Part shown: piece by piece, positions 1 to 9,045 of the stretch
How the letters are laid out: every line of letters starts with the position of its first letter
How positions within the stretch are numbered: the stretch's first letter is position 1
From: Berberis thunbergii
Taxonomy: Eukaryota > Streptophyta > Magnoliopsida > Ranunculales > Berberidaceae
Direction: 5' to 3'
Length of the DNA: 64,000 nt
Assembly (NCBI GenBank): GCA_003290165.1
Contig: QNQO01000834.1
Coordinates: forward strand, 434,001 to 498,000
Notes under the pieces: model-generated
The model's input: the letters and a program-made list of their open reading frames with translations, nothing else
Databases searched by the model: none
Told to the model about the DNA's origin: nothing
Made by a program: the position numbers and the translations under genes

Positions 1-1439
1 AGATCCGCGCTGGTCGGACTAGGTGTCGGGACGTACCCAAAGCCGTCGTCATCAACCTTGGCTGACTAAGCTTACCCTGTTGTAGAGAGGTTCCGCCTGT
101 TTGAGGGCGTGCGAACCCATTACCACTAGCGTCACGCACTGTGCTAACAAAATTACCTTAAATTAAACAACGATCCGTAGGTACGATCTGTGCGACAAAG
201 CTGACTTGGATTTTTGGTGCTCATGCCAAACATGTAGTAGAAAACTATTTGAATAGTGAGTCGAGCCTATGGGTTCGCAAAGGAAGAACTAGAGTTTCTT
301 GTACGGTTGCGCTACGTATACGACATAGATCGCACAGTAACACGTGTACAGGTAGGATGCGGGACAGTTGAGTATCGGTTACTCCCCTCTATTGATAGGG
401 TTGCATGCAACGCCATTAATTGGATGAACGTGATCTACGCAGTTTCTTCGGGAATCGTCGTCTCCTCGTTTCTCATACGGTATTCAATGCTTGACAGTTA
501 ATGTTGAAGGCTCGTTTGGTGAACCGTCATGTCTATATAATGATGTTTTCCAATCATTGTAGGCTCTATCTTTTGCAGAGCATATCTCTAGTAATATTCT
601 TGTTTGAAGAAATGTTTTGGATTTTCAGAATGATGAAGGGAGATCTCCAACAATGGAGTCTTCGAATGTTCTGACATTTGCACCGATCTGACACAATCAT
701 AATCGCCGTTATGCGTGGTCACTTGATCTAGGTGGGCACGTAGTTGATTAGCTGAGATCTCGTAATTTCTTCTCATATTGCGAAGAAGAAGTACGGGTTT
801 TCTATCAAGGGAGATGTCTTGGTGTTGCTTCGTGTTGCTTATGTCCGCGTGTATGCGGTTCCCTCTGCTAACGCATGGTTGGTTGAAGTGTTAGTGGATG
901 CGTGGTGCTTCCGGTGATGGCAGCTCTCATCCCGGGTACCGCGCATGGGAAAAGTGTTGTCGCTTGGCAGCACTGTGAGACCTTGACTGCTTCGTCGTTT
1001 GTGGTCATCTTCATCCGTCTTCTTTTATCATCTTCGGGAGGCCGAAAACTGTTTGAGGAAGTCTGCAAGAGGGTAAGATGCCTTTCGAGGAAGTTAGTCA
1101 TCCGTTGTAAGGTCTGCATTGTTGTTGGCAGATCGCTTTCCTAGGGTGATTCGACAGAGCAATCAGACGCTATGCTTTCAATTCTCTCTGACATTTTACC
1201 TTTTATCTTGGGAAGGGGTCGAACGAAGTCCATTAAATATCATTGTTGTCACTTGCAAATGGCTTGCATGACATTTTTCAGATACCTTATGTAGTTGGAT
1301 CGTCTAAGCGAGTCTTTACTTCATGTCGCACTGAATTCAGATGCTTGTAGTATGTAGTATTTTGTATCCGCCTCAAGGCGTTTGTTGTTACATCTTTCTA
1401 GTAATCAATAGAGTTTGTTTTTGTAATTTTTTCTTTATT
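1..1439. other. Unassigned repeat-like DNA at left edge
   Basis: No gene can be supported here. Short open frames on both strands show no recognisable domain. On the minus strand, weakly coding stretches near 590-780 and 870-1120 could be decayed retrotransposon gag, because they lie just beyond the pol-linker of the minus-strand Gypsy relic, but the match is not convincing. An AATAGAG-type poly(A)-like signal near 1405-1420 on the plus strand is followed by a T-rich run. I treat the segment as old transposon-derived DNA. Confidence 0.3.
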
Positions 1440-1639
1440 TTTTAAATCATTGCAAATCACACAAGTCTTTAAGAACCAAAACTCTACATTGACTATGAAA
1501 AGAGAAATAAACAATTGAAAAAAATACTAAATATTGACAGAGAGAGATTGATCCTGGCCCTGATGTGAATTCGAATAGCCTTTGTGAATCGTAGATATCC
1601 TCAGCAGATTTTCGAGATTTGGTGGCGTTACAGAGGTTA

Positions 1640-1990
1640 CTAAAGAGTAAGCCTTGTAGAGGGGTTAATCTCCACACTGACAGAAGGTCGAGGGGTTGTG
1701 TTCCCGCATGCCTTGACTTTTGTTGTCATTCGACTTGGCACTGGTTCAAGCTGCTCCGCAGGATGTAGTTGGATCTGGGAGCATTCAATTTGTTTCAGTG
1801 TGGCGTAATGACAGCCTAGTGCCATAGGTTGGTCTCCACGTATTGTCCATTCGAAGTGGTTAGTGGTGTACTTAACGCACTGGTGAATGGTAGAGACTGC
1901 TGCTTCCATCTAGTAGAGCCACGGTCTTCCCAAGATAAGGTTGTAGGTCGATGGCGCGTCTACTAACATGAAGTCTAGAAACATGACATT
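1640..1990 (-). pseudogene. Gypsy post-protease pol linker fragment
   Basis: The minus-strand translation reads TYNLILGRPWLY, then a stop (TAG), then the motif STIHQCVKY and TIRGDQPMALGCHYATLK. Plant Ty3/Gypsy polyproteins carry a near-constant version of this between protease and reverse transcriptase (ILGRPWL ... STxHQCxKFPT ... IRGDQ). The in-frame stop directly after GRPWLY shows decay. The sequence leaves recognisable pol near 1640, so reverse transcriptase was lost or lies outside the window. Confidence 0.75.
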
Positions 1991-2024
1991 TCTTAGCTGC
2001 GGCTTTCCTGCCACTATTGCTACC

Positions 2025-2333
2025 TTATATTTTCAATGGGGAAACATTTCTCCCCCTGAATTCAATCAACGGGTAATTTGAAGACGTCAGGTTTTCCTCC
2101 CTGAGGTCCATGCTACAGAACGCGTTGTAGAACAAGACGTTGAGCGAGCTTCTTGTGTCCACCAGAGCTCTATTTACCTCCCACCTAGCAATGAAGACCG
2201 AGATGACTAGGGCATCGTTGTGCGACGCTCGGACTCCTTTGAGGTCTTTGTCTGTAAAGGTCAAGGTGGAAATGAGGCTCTGAACCCTCAAGTGGCAAAT
2301 GCGTATGTCCTTGTACGCGGGTTGTGTCTGCAT
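2025..2333 (-). pseudogene. Gypsy aspartic protease fragment
   Basis: The minus frame contains FTDKDLKGV then HNDALVISVFIARWEVNRALVDTRSS, matching the plant Gypsy block HxDALVIxVxIxxxxVxRVLVDxGSSxxIL. The catalytic aspartate is kept, but the glycine after DT is arginine (VDTRSS instead of VDTGSS), which should abolish the active-site turn. It lies between gag (higher coordinates) and the pol linker (lower), the expected order on the minus strand. Confidence 0.7.
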
Positions 2334-2489
2334 CTCCAGTAGAGTCCACTTGCAGGACTTGTACGATTAGCCTTCACTCAGTCTGACTCCATGAAGGACA
2401 CAAATTATCCATGAAGTCTCATTCTCTATTTCTTTAACTGACTCCCCTAACCCATGGTTCTTTCTGGTCACTTCTCAGAGTTCAGGAAT

Positions 2490-3489
2490 TCTTTTAGTTT
2501 GCCCTTGTGGATCCAGTACTCAACCTCATACCTCAAACTCTTGTAGTCATTGGTATCGTGGCCACCCTTATTGTGGTATGCGTGGTACTTGCCATTGTCA
2601 TAATTGGAGGGGTCTCCGCACTGCTTTGGAGGCCACTTCAGATCTTTCCAATTTTTTTTATGAAGTTTAGTACATCCAACAGGCTAGAATTGAGAGGTGT
2701 CACTGCTCTGAATCCAATGTAGTTGAGGCTTTTTCTGACCTGGATCGACTAGGGTCTAACATGTTGTCACTGCATTTTATCTTGCTTCTTTCTTCATCCT
2801 CGAGTCTTTTTCCCTCCTTCTTATCCTTAGGAGCATATGGCTTCTTCTCGCATTCAATTTCCCTCTTCACGGTCCTCAACTCCTCCAAGGTAATGTGTTT
2901 CTGGGGCGCTCTTGATGAGCTCCGTCGTATCCAGAGAGGGCTCCAAGGTGAGGTCTTCGTAAAGCTTTCCCTCCTTGAGGCCCACAGTGAAGGCTCACGG
3001 TTGTGGCATCGCTGCATCCGTCAATGAGAGTCAGCTCGTTGTTGAAGCGCGTGGCATACTTTATGAATGTCTCATTGGACTTCTGCTTTAGAGAGAGTAT
3101 GAAAGTGTGGGCCTTTTCGAAAATGCTAGACTCCTAACGAAACGTGTAAGGAACTCTTTTGCCAGTGTCTTGAATGAGTCGATCGACCTCGGCGTAAGGC
3201 TGTGGAACCACGTGAGTGTTGACTTCTTCAGGCTAGTGGGAAAAGTTTTGCACATCACCGACTCGAATCCTTCTTTGAGAGCTATTACGTGCTGGTAATG
3301 GCGTAGGTGGTCGAATGGGTTAATGGTTCCGTCGTTGAAGTCGGGCTTCGGAAGAGTGAACTTCCTCGAAAGGGCTTCATTCATGATTCGGTTCACAAAT
3401 GGTGGGATAGAGAGACAGTACAACACATCTGGGTCAAGTGCCCTGATATTCACATAATTATTACAGAATATATCCCTTAATTTGTACAT
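2490..3489 (-). pseudogene. Gypsy gag fragment, C-terminal half
   Basis: The reading 3489-3088 includes NEALSRKFTLPKPDFNDG, NPFDHLRHYQ and KSTLTWFHSLTPRSIDSF, matching the retrotransposon gag domain (P..F.G..DP..H...F ... A..W...L...SI.SF..L...F...F). The frame continues, shifted, through 3017-2700 (EELRTVKREIE). Near 2600-2490 a stretch reads KYHAYHNKGGHDTNDYKSL, a decayed version of the gag tail Y.RFH...GH.T..C..LK...E.L...G.L. No intact frame spans the region. Confidence 0.7.
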
Positions 3490-3639
3490 GTTAGTGTTTC
3501 GATTATTATATTTTATAGTAATTATTTCGTTTAATATCTTTGCAGGAATTTGAGCTTAAACGATAAATCCATATTAAGCAGTCACAAACGACAATTAGGC
3601 AATTTCAATGGTGGTATCAAACAAAACACAAACCTACAC

Positions 3640-3860
3640 CCAACACCTAACTCTTAACCTAAAATTCACAAACCTACACCCAACACCTAACTCTTAACCT
3701 AAAAATCCACAAACCTACACCCAACACCTAGCTCACAACCTAAAAATCCACAAACCTAAACCTTGAAACCTAATTCATAACCTAAACCCACAAACCTAAA
3801 CCTTGAAACCTAATTCATAACCTAAACCCCATCCATAACCTAATCCATAACCTAAAACCA
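3640..3860 (+). repeat. Degenerate short tandem repeats in LTR U3
   Basis: Roughly six imperfect copies of a 30-40 base unit built from ACAAACCTA, CACCTAACTC and TAACCTAAA. The CCTAAA-rich wording recalls plant telomere repeat but the period is longer and irregular. Repeats just upstream of a TATA box are typical of LTR U3 enhancer regions. Confidence 0.6.
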
Positions 3861-3925
3861 AACTCAATCCTACCCTCATTGATGAATCTACCCCTCATCT
3901 CATCCCTATTCATCTTGGCTATTTT

Positions 3926-3936
3926 CTATAAATAGA
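3926..3936 (+). promoter_or_regulatory. TATA box of the solo LTR
   Basis: CTATAAATAGA is a consensus plant TATA box. A transcript starting about 30 bases downstream would open with the purine-rich then C-rich leader at 3955-4130. Confidence 0.5.
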
Positions 3937-4130
3937 GGATAATGGGGTGAGAAAAGGGGGAGAAAAGAGAAGGGAAAAGAAGCAAATTAGGAAAAATCCA
4001 ATCCTCTTTCTCTCAAATTCACCACACCCTCACCACCACCACCTATCCCTCTTCCACTCACTCAGCAGTCACCTCTCCCACTCACTCACAGTCCCCTCGC
4101 CATCGCACCACCGCGCACCACCGTCACCAC

Positions 4131-4472
4131 CGTGAAACAGGGGTGTGACAACCCTGTTTCACGTCCAATTTTTTACTCCACCACCACTCTCTGCTCCTCT
4201 CCCCTGTTCACCTCACCCTTGCCACCGCACGAGCTCCACCACCGCACGAAAATCCGCGACAGAACCACCGCAAAAAGCCGCGAAACAGAGCCGCACCGCG
4301 ACTCTGTTTCGCCTCGCGACAGAGTATGTTCCTCTCATTTCTCGGCCTCTCTTCGTCTCGAGCTTCTTCCTGACTCCCTCTCTCGCGACCACCGTCACGA
4401 CCAGGCCAATCATCACCGCCACCACCTCGCGAAACAGCGCCACCACCATAAAACAGGGAGCTCCCTGTTTCA
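4131..4472 (+). repeat. Three hairpins sharing a GAAACAG motif
   Basis: Hairpin 1 at 4132-4162: GTGAAACAGGG pairs with CCCTGTTTCAC across a 9-base loop. Hairpin 2 near 4280-4312: CGAAACAGAG pairs with CTCTGTTTCG. Hairpin 3 near 4451-4470 is a perfect palindrome, AAACAGGGAGCTCCCTGTTT. All lie downstream of the LTR TATA box and would be in the RNA. Their arms are variants of one motif. Confidence 0.6.
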
Positions 4473-5027
4473 TTTTCCTTCTCTGTTTTATTTCGGTTTT
4501 GTAGCTGTTTCCTCACCCTTTATTTTCCTTTTTCAGGTTCTGGAGATGAATTGAGCCCCGAGGACGATCACGGGGAGCGACGGACAGCGGCGGAGCGACC
4601 GCTGTCGCGCTGGAGAAGACGGTGGCGCGTCGGTGGCACTGTAGCGGCACTGTAGCGCGGGAATTTTAAATCTGGTTTTGATTTTTGGCTATTTGCACCC
4701 CCGTTTCTGTAAGAGCCACCACAAGCTGTTGGACCAGTTTTCTCGGGATTCGCGTCCGTGCAGAGATGATTTCCACCTCCATTGACGTTGTGCCCACCGC
4801 CACCATGACCAGCTAAACCATTCGCCAAGGCTACGATGAAACCACGGGATTTCCTAGAGTTTGTGTATTTAAATTTATTATTTTCTTTATGCTTGGACGT
4901 TAAACACATTTGATTTATGATTTTAATAAATTGCTTTCACCGATTATATCCTTATTGATTATCTAGACTAGTCGGTAGTTAGAAGTACCCTTTGTTGAAA
5001 TTCAAAAGTCTGATTTAATCAATTAAT

Positions 5028-5142
5028 CTGAATCTGTGATTGTGTGTGCCGTAAGAAGACACACAATGCTAGGGATTAGGATTAGTTAAAATAAACCTGT
5101 GATTGTGTGTGCTGTAAGAAGACACGCAATTCTAGGGGTTTA
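5028..5142 (+). repeat. Two-copy tandem repeat inside solo LTR
   Basis: A unit beginning CTGTGATTGTGTGTGC and including GTAAGAAGACAC, GCAAT/ACAAT and CTAGGG occurs twice with a ~68-base period. Copies differ by a few bases. Confidence 0.65.
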
Positions 5143-5559
5143 TACCTATGCTTAAATCAATTGTGAACTTAGATTAATCTTTAGGTTAGTCATGTTAAAT
5201 CTTGAAAACAATATCTTTGATTACACAAATCTCAAAGAACCTGTGGTGGATTCAATGCCTTGGTTTCCTTTCTCATATTATTTAAAACTTTTTATTTTGT
5301 TTTTAATTTGATTTTTAGTTTACATATTTTAATTGCTGTAACCCCAATTTTAAATTAGTTTAAATAAACCCTGAAATTCAATTGCATCCACCTTCCTCGT
5401 GGGATCGACCCGTACTTGCCGTTGTCTACCAGTTAGGCACCGTGCACTTGCGGTTATTACAAGTGGGTTAAATTAACTTGTTAATTTAGGTTAGTTAAAT
5501 CTGCATCATGCCCCCTCTGCGGAGTGGGTTCTAAGGGTCGAGCCTCTCTGTCATGGCGG

Positions 5560-5895
5560 TGGGTTCAGAGTTAGTCGCACAACCTCCTCTACTCCAATGA
5601 GAACTAGTAGGGGCTTGGCTCTCTTATGCTTGCTCTCTGCCATCTTTTGGGATACGGAGGCCCATGTTGCTCCTGGTCTCCATTAGCATGTGGTGGATTT
5701 TGTCGCGTGAGAACCTCCACAGCTTTGGCGATCTGCTGTATTTGAGATGACAACATATCTATTATGGGATAAGTCGTTGTTGTGGTCTGCACGGGGGAGT
5801 GAATCTAATGTCCGTGCATGACTGGAACCGCTGAAAGCTGCGGTACAGTGCCAGCCTGAGCGTTTGACGTGTTCCCTTGTTCTTAGTTGTTCCAT
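5560..5895 (-). pseudogene. Gypsy gag N-terminal fragment
   Basis: Minus-strand reading about 5830-5604 gives a gag N-terminal style sequence (threonine run, then IIDMLSSQIQQIAKAVEVL, then a charged tail). It lies between the presumed primer-binding region (about 5960-5990) and the insertion point at 5510, beyond which the gag domain resumes at 3489. The family assignment rests mainly on this position. There is no start-to-end open frame. Confidence 0.5.
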
Positions 5896-5944
5896 GATCT
5901 AGTGGTCACCATGTCTCTAGGTTTTGGGGGAAATGGTGCTAGTG

Positions 5945-6640
5945 AAAAATTAGGAACTTTGTCGTCCACACGGATAGCGCCAAACTAATGAAGTCGTTTT
6001 TCACTCCATGCTTTTAACATAGTCTCACTGACCTACACAAGTAACACACGTGAGCCACGGACAACCGTTGTGGTGGTGGATGACACTCTGATGCTAAAGT
6101 CAGACATGGATCTAAGGAATGTGTAATGTTGTAAATATGAAATTTGTAACATACAGTAGCTTACCAATCTCATGTCTTATTTATAGTGCAAGAGTCCTGG
6201 TTCTACTAGACCATCGAAGCGTAGTTTAGGAAAGAGATCATTATCTAATTATGAGTCGTGTTGTAGGAGAGAAGTTCCTTGTTAGCCCTGTGTTTTTAGA
6301 TATATGGGAGATAGTTCTCAATTCAAGAGCAATTCGTAGAAGGAAATTCCTTGCGTGAAATATACTCTGGTATTTGCTTCCTAGTTGAAAGCAGATAGTT
6401 GTTGTAATTGCCTGTTCAAAACTGATTTTCGAGATACTTGTCTTAGTAGGACTTAACAGGCATTGAAGATAGTTGTGAAACGTATGGGCCTAACATGTTG
6501 TAAGAGTTCGGGTCCATATGACGGACTGAATTAGACGATCTTGAAACCGCTTGGATTGGATCAGTGTTGGACTGATGTTGGGACTCATAATTCCTTGAGA
6601 TCATCATGAGATGTGTATAGCTAAGAGATATGACCAATTT
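5945..6640 (-). repeat. Probable 5' LTR and PBS region of Gypsy relic
   Basis: On the minus strand a TATA box CTATAAATAAG lies at 6186-6176. It is followed about 100-200 bases downstream by a long untranslated stretch and then TTTGGCGCTATCCGTG near 5985-5970, resembling the TGGCGCCGT element that follows the LTR in many plant Gypsy elements. Outer LTR limits are not resolved because a hAT element has inserted at 6677. Confidence 0.45.
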
Positions 6641-6889
6641 TATGTGTCTTCAACTTATATTCTTTGTAACGGTGGTTAGGGATGGCAGTGGGGCGGATTT
6701 TCACGGATATCCGCCCCACCCAATCCGTTTGGGGCGGTTTTGGATATGGCTGAATGGGTTTTCGGGCGGTTTTGGATATCCAAAAAATATCCGTTCACTA
6801 TTCGGGGCGGATACGGATTTCGCCATATCCGCCCCGAAAGCCCCGCGGATATCCGTTTAACCAACAAAATTACAAAATTGCCCTTCGCC

Positions 6890-6899
6890 TATATAAAGG
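6890..6899 (+). promoter_or_regulatory. TATA box within hAT element A
   Basis: CTATATAAAG follows a stretch (AAAATTACAAAATTGCCCTT) that has recognisable counterparts at the same place in the two related elements at 56.1 and 62-63 kb, suggesting a retained promoter module. Confidence 0.45.
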
Positions 6900-7224
6900 A
6901 ACTGTTTTCAGAAATCACAGATTCACAGTCCCCTCATTAGCTCCCTCACACCAATCGCTCCCTCACCCTCACCCTCACCTCCTCTCCCTCTCACTGTCTC
7001 ACAGAGCACCGCTGCACCAGCTCTTCCCTCCCCCCAGATCAGATCAGCAGAAAAAGAGGAAGGGAAGGGAAGATCTTCGGTTCAGGGAAGATCACCGCCC
7101 TCCCTCACGCCGCTCGCCTCCCGCCGCTCGCCCTCCCTCCCGCCGCCGCTCGCCCTCACGCCGCTCGCCCTCCCGCCGCTCGCCCTCCCTCACGCCGCTT
7201 GCCCTCCCTCACGCCGCTTGCCCT

Positions 7225-7518
7225 CCCTCACGATCAGATCTCGATCATCCCTCACGATCAGATCTCGATCATCCCTCACGATCAGATCTCGATCATCCGA
7301 TCAGTTCTGGATCATCAGATTTTGATCATCCGATCTGTTCTGGATCATCCGATCGAACAGATCAGATCTTGATTATCCGATCGAACAGATCAGATCTTGA
7401 TCATCCGATCGATCAGATCTTGATCATCCGATCGATCAGATCTTGATCATCCGATCGAACAGATCAGATCAGATCAGTTCTTGATCATCCGATCGAACAG
7501 ATCAGATCTTGATCATCA
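7225..7518 (+). repeat. GATCAGATCTTGATCATCC minisatellite
   Basis: About ten to twelve variants of a unit made from GATCAGATC, TTGATCATCC and GATCGAACA follow one another inside hAT element A, preceded by a CTCACGCCGCTCGCCCTCC repeat block at about 7095-7225. Confidence 0.75.
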
Positions 7519-7837
7519 GAATTTTTTTTTGTATTAAAATTTTTTTTTGTACGAATTCAGAATTTTTTGTAATTTTTTTTTTGTACGAATTCATTGTAAA
7601 TTGTAATTCAGAATTTTTGTATTTTTTTTTTTTTTTTACGAATTCAGAGATTATTTATGAATTTTTTGTGCGGATTTGCGGGGCGGGGCGGATATCCGCA
7701 CGGGGCGGTTATGGATATTGATTTAAAATTGCAAACGGATTTGCGGGGCGGAGTGGGGATCCGATATTAGTGACGGATCGGGGATGGATTTGCTCAAATC
7801 CGCCCCAATTCGCCCCGTTGCCATCCCTAACGGTGGT

Positions 7838-8216
7838 CTCTTAATTAAGGTGTACCCTTGGGAAAGTGATTCAAGCTATGATTTATTTTATTTGTAACGA
7901 CCATCTCTAGTTACGATGGTTCATGCCATGTGTTGTGGTTGACAATTTGTCGTATCAATTGAGAGTAAACATCAATGAGAAGTGCTTTCATTACTTGTGT
8001 GGAGAAAAATCAGTTCATATGATTCATCCGATTAATCAGGAACCATGCTATCATATGCTTAAAAGAAGGCCAAATCAATCATCCTGTCTCCTGCTACATT
8101 GAAACCGATAATTGCAATGTCAAAAGTGGAGCCCAACTCTTAAACACTTATGACAACAGACTGATCTTATCATCCAAGAAAAACTAGTGGAACAAATATT
8201 ACTATATCCCCATCCG
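7838..8216. other. Intergenic, no feature
   Basis: AT-rich DNA without recognisable coding or repeat structure between the hAT target duplication and the foldback pair. Confidence 0.5.
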
Positions 8217-8644
8217 AGCTTTGCTACAGAGCGAGGGAGGGAGCGAGGGAAAAGGGGCGAGGGATGGGTGGTAACCACCCATCCGCCTCGAGATAAGCAC
8301 ATCGAATTGGAGATGCGCAATAATGCTTATCTCGGAGCAAATGAGTGGCTACCACCCCATCCCTCGCTCCCTCCCTCGTTCCCTCCCTCGACCCCTAGAA
8401 TTTTTCATCCCCATAAAGTTGACACCGAAATTCCCACTTCCAACCGCTTCCAAAAGGAAAATTCTAGGGGTCGAGGGAGGGAACGAGGGAGGGAGCGAGG
8501 GATGGGTGGTAACCACCCATCCGCCTCGAGATAAGTGACATCTCATATTTCCAATTTGATGCGCTTATCTCGAGGCGGATGGGTGGTTACCACCCATCCC
8601 TCGCCCCTTTTCCCTCGCTCCCTCCCTCGATCTGTAGCAAAGCT
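8217..8644. mobile_element. Two head-to-head foldback MITEs forming a quasi-palindrome
   Basis: The outer ends are near-perfect inverted repeats (AGCTTTGCTACAGAGCGAGG at 8217; reversed right end AGCTTTGCTACAGATCGAGG at 8644). The arms include GATGGGTGGTAACCACCCATC and CGCCTCGAGATAAG. Inside, a second inverted pair (TTCTAGGGGTCGAGGGAGGG and its complement) surrounds a 54-bp core near 8406-8459. The inner ends resemble the termini of the foldback elements at 12.7, 27.6 and 49.3 kb, so I read this as two foldback copies in opposite orientation. Open frames here are shadows of the repeat. Confidence 0.7.
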
Positions 8645-9045
8645 AATCTTTCCATTCCACATGATAATTGATAACCCTGGATTAATCAAAACTGCAAACC
8701 TAAAAAGTACCACCAAACTACAGTGAGTTCATCATATTAAACTTCCCTGCAAAAAGGACTTTGCTTCTTTACCGACTGATTTTTTCTGGGGATTCTTTGA
8801 GCAAATAAACAACATAAACACAGAACGGCTATATTACAAAGCCTAGAAAAAGATGCAAAGAAAAAGAACATAAAAGCTCACTCTAATTCAAATGGAAAAT
8901 TCATGTCACCTGATCTGATCTTTCTATCTACTTGGTTCAATGCCCAACACTCCCAAGTAGATTAAACTATAACTAGTAGCGAGTTTGCTACTGTGCTCCC
9001 GTGCCATGTTCGATCTAAGTTTGCCTTTGTGGGATCGAAGTTCGA

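Larger units (their letters stand above)
3489..5510 (+). mobile_element. Probable ~2 kb solo LTR, plus strand
   Basis: The block starts TGTTAG and ends near CTGCATCA, interrupting the minus-strand gag exactly where the gag reading is lost (3489) and regained (about 5510). It has an LTR-like promoter, CTATAAATAGA at 3926-3936, a long C-rich leader, and near its end the phrase GGGATCGACCCGTACTTGCC (about 5401-5420), common near the 3' end of plant Gypsy LTRs. No PBS, polypurine tract or coding region accompanies it, hence a solo LTR. No clean target duplication was found (CATG occurs near both edges), so the exact ends are uncertain. Confidence 0.5.
1600..6640 (-). mobile_element. Ty3/Gypsy retrotransposon relic (minus strand), interrupted
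   Basis: The order on the minus strand is LTR-like sequence (about 6640-5990), primer-binding-like region (about 5990-5950), gag (about 5895-5510 and 3489-2490), aspartic protease (2333-2025) and the post-protease linker (1990-1640). Reverse transcriptase, RNase H and integrase were not found inside the window. The gag is split by a ~2 kb plus-strand LTR-like insertion (3489-5510), and the LTR end is cut by a hAT element at 6677. Many stops and frameshifts show that the element is dead. The gag and linker wording match plant Ty3/Gypsy polyproteins of the Tat/Athila or related non-chromovirus type; the exact lineage is inferred. Confidence 0.7.
6677..7829 (+). mobile_element. Non-autonomous hAT element A (1,153 bp)
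   Basis: An exact 8-bp target duplication ACGGTGGT flanks it (6669-6676 and 7830-7837). Termini are TAGGGATGGCAGTGGGGCGG (left) and, reversed, TAGGGATGGCAACGGGGCGA (right), the imperfect TIR pair of the plant hAT-type MITE group. The first ~180 bases hold several GGATATCC-type palindromes in GC-rich context, then a TATA box. There is no transposase. The internal sequence is low-complexity CCCTCCCTCACGCCGCTCG-like repeats and GATCAGATC repeats. It inserted into the LTR region of the Gypsy relic. The 230-codon frame across it is repeat-coded (R/S/P-rich) and not treated as a gene. Confidence 0.88.

Noticed and set aside
3640..3860. Telomere-like CCTAAA repeats suggesting an interstitial telomere
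   Set aside because: Units are 30-40 bases and irregular, only partly matching CCCTAAA, and sit just upstream of an LTR TATA box; LTR U3 repeats explain them better.
4132..4554. 140-codon frame as a gene
   Set aside because: Lies in the LTR leader, low-complexity His/Arg/Ser content, with equally long frames in other phases and on the other strand.
6754..7446. 230-codon open frame, Arg/Ser/Pro-rich, as a possible gene
   Set aside because: It runs through simple repeats inside a non-autonomous hAT element and shows no domain; its coding appearance comes from repeat periodicity.
8187..8546. Overlapping open frames on both strands
   Set aside because: They mirror each other across the foldback palindrome and encode repeat-derived HPSLPPSF-type peptides.
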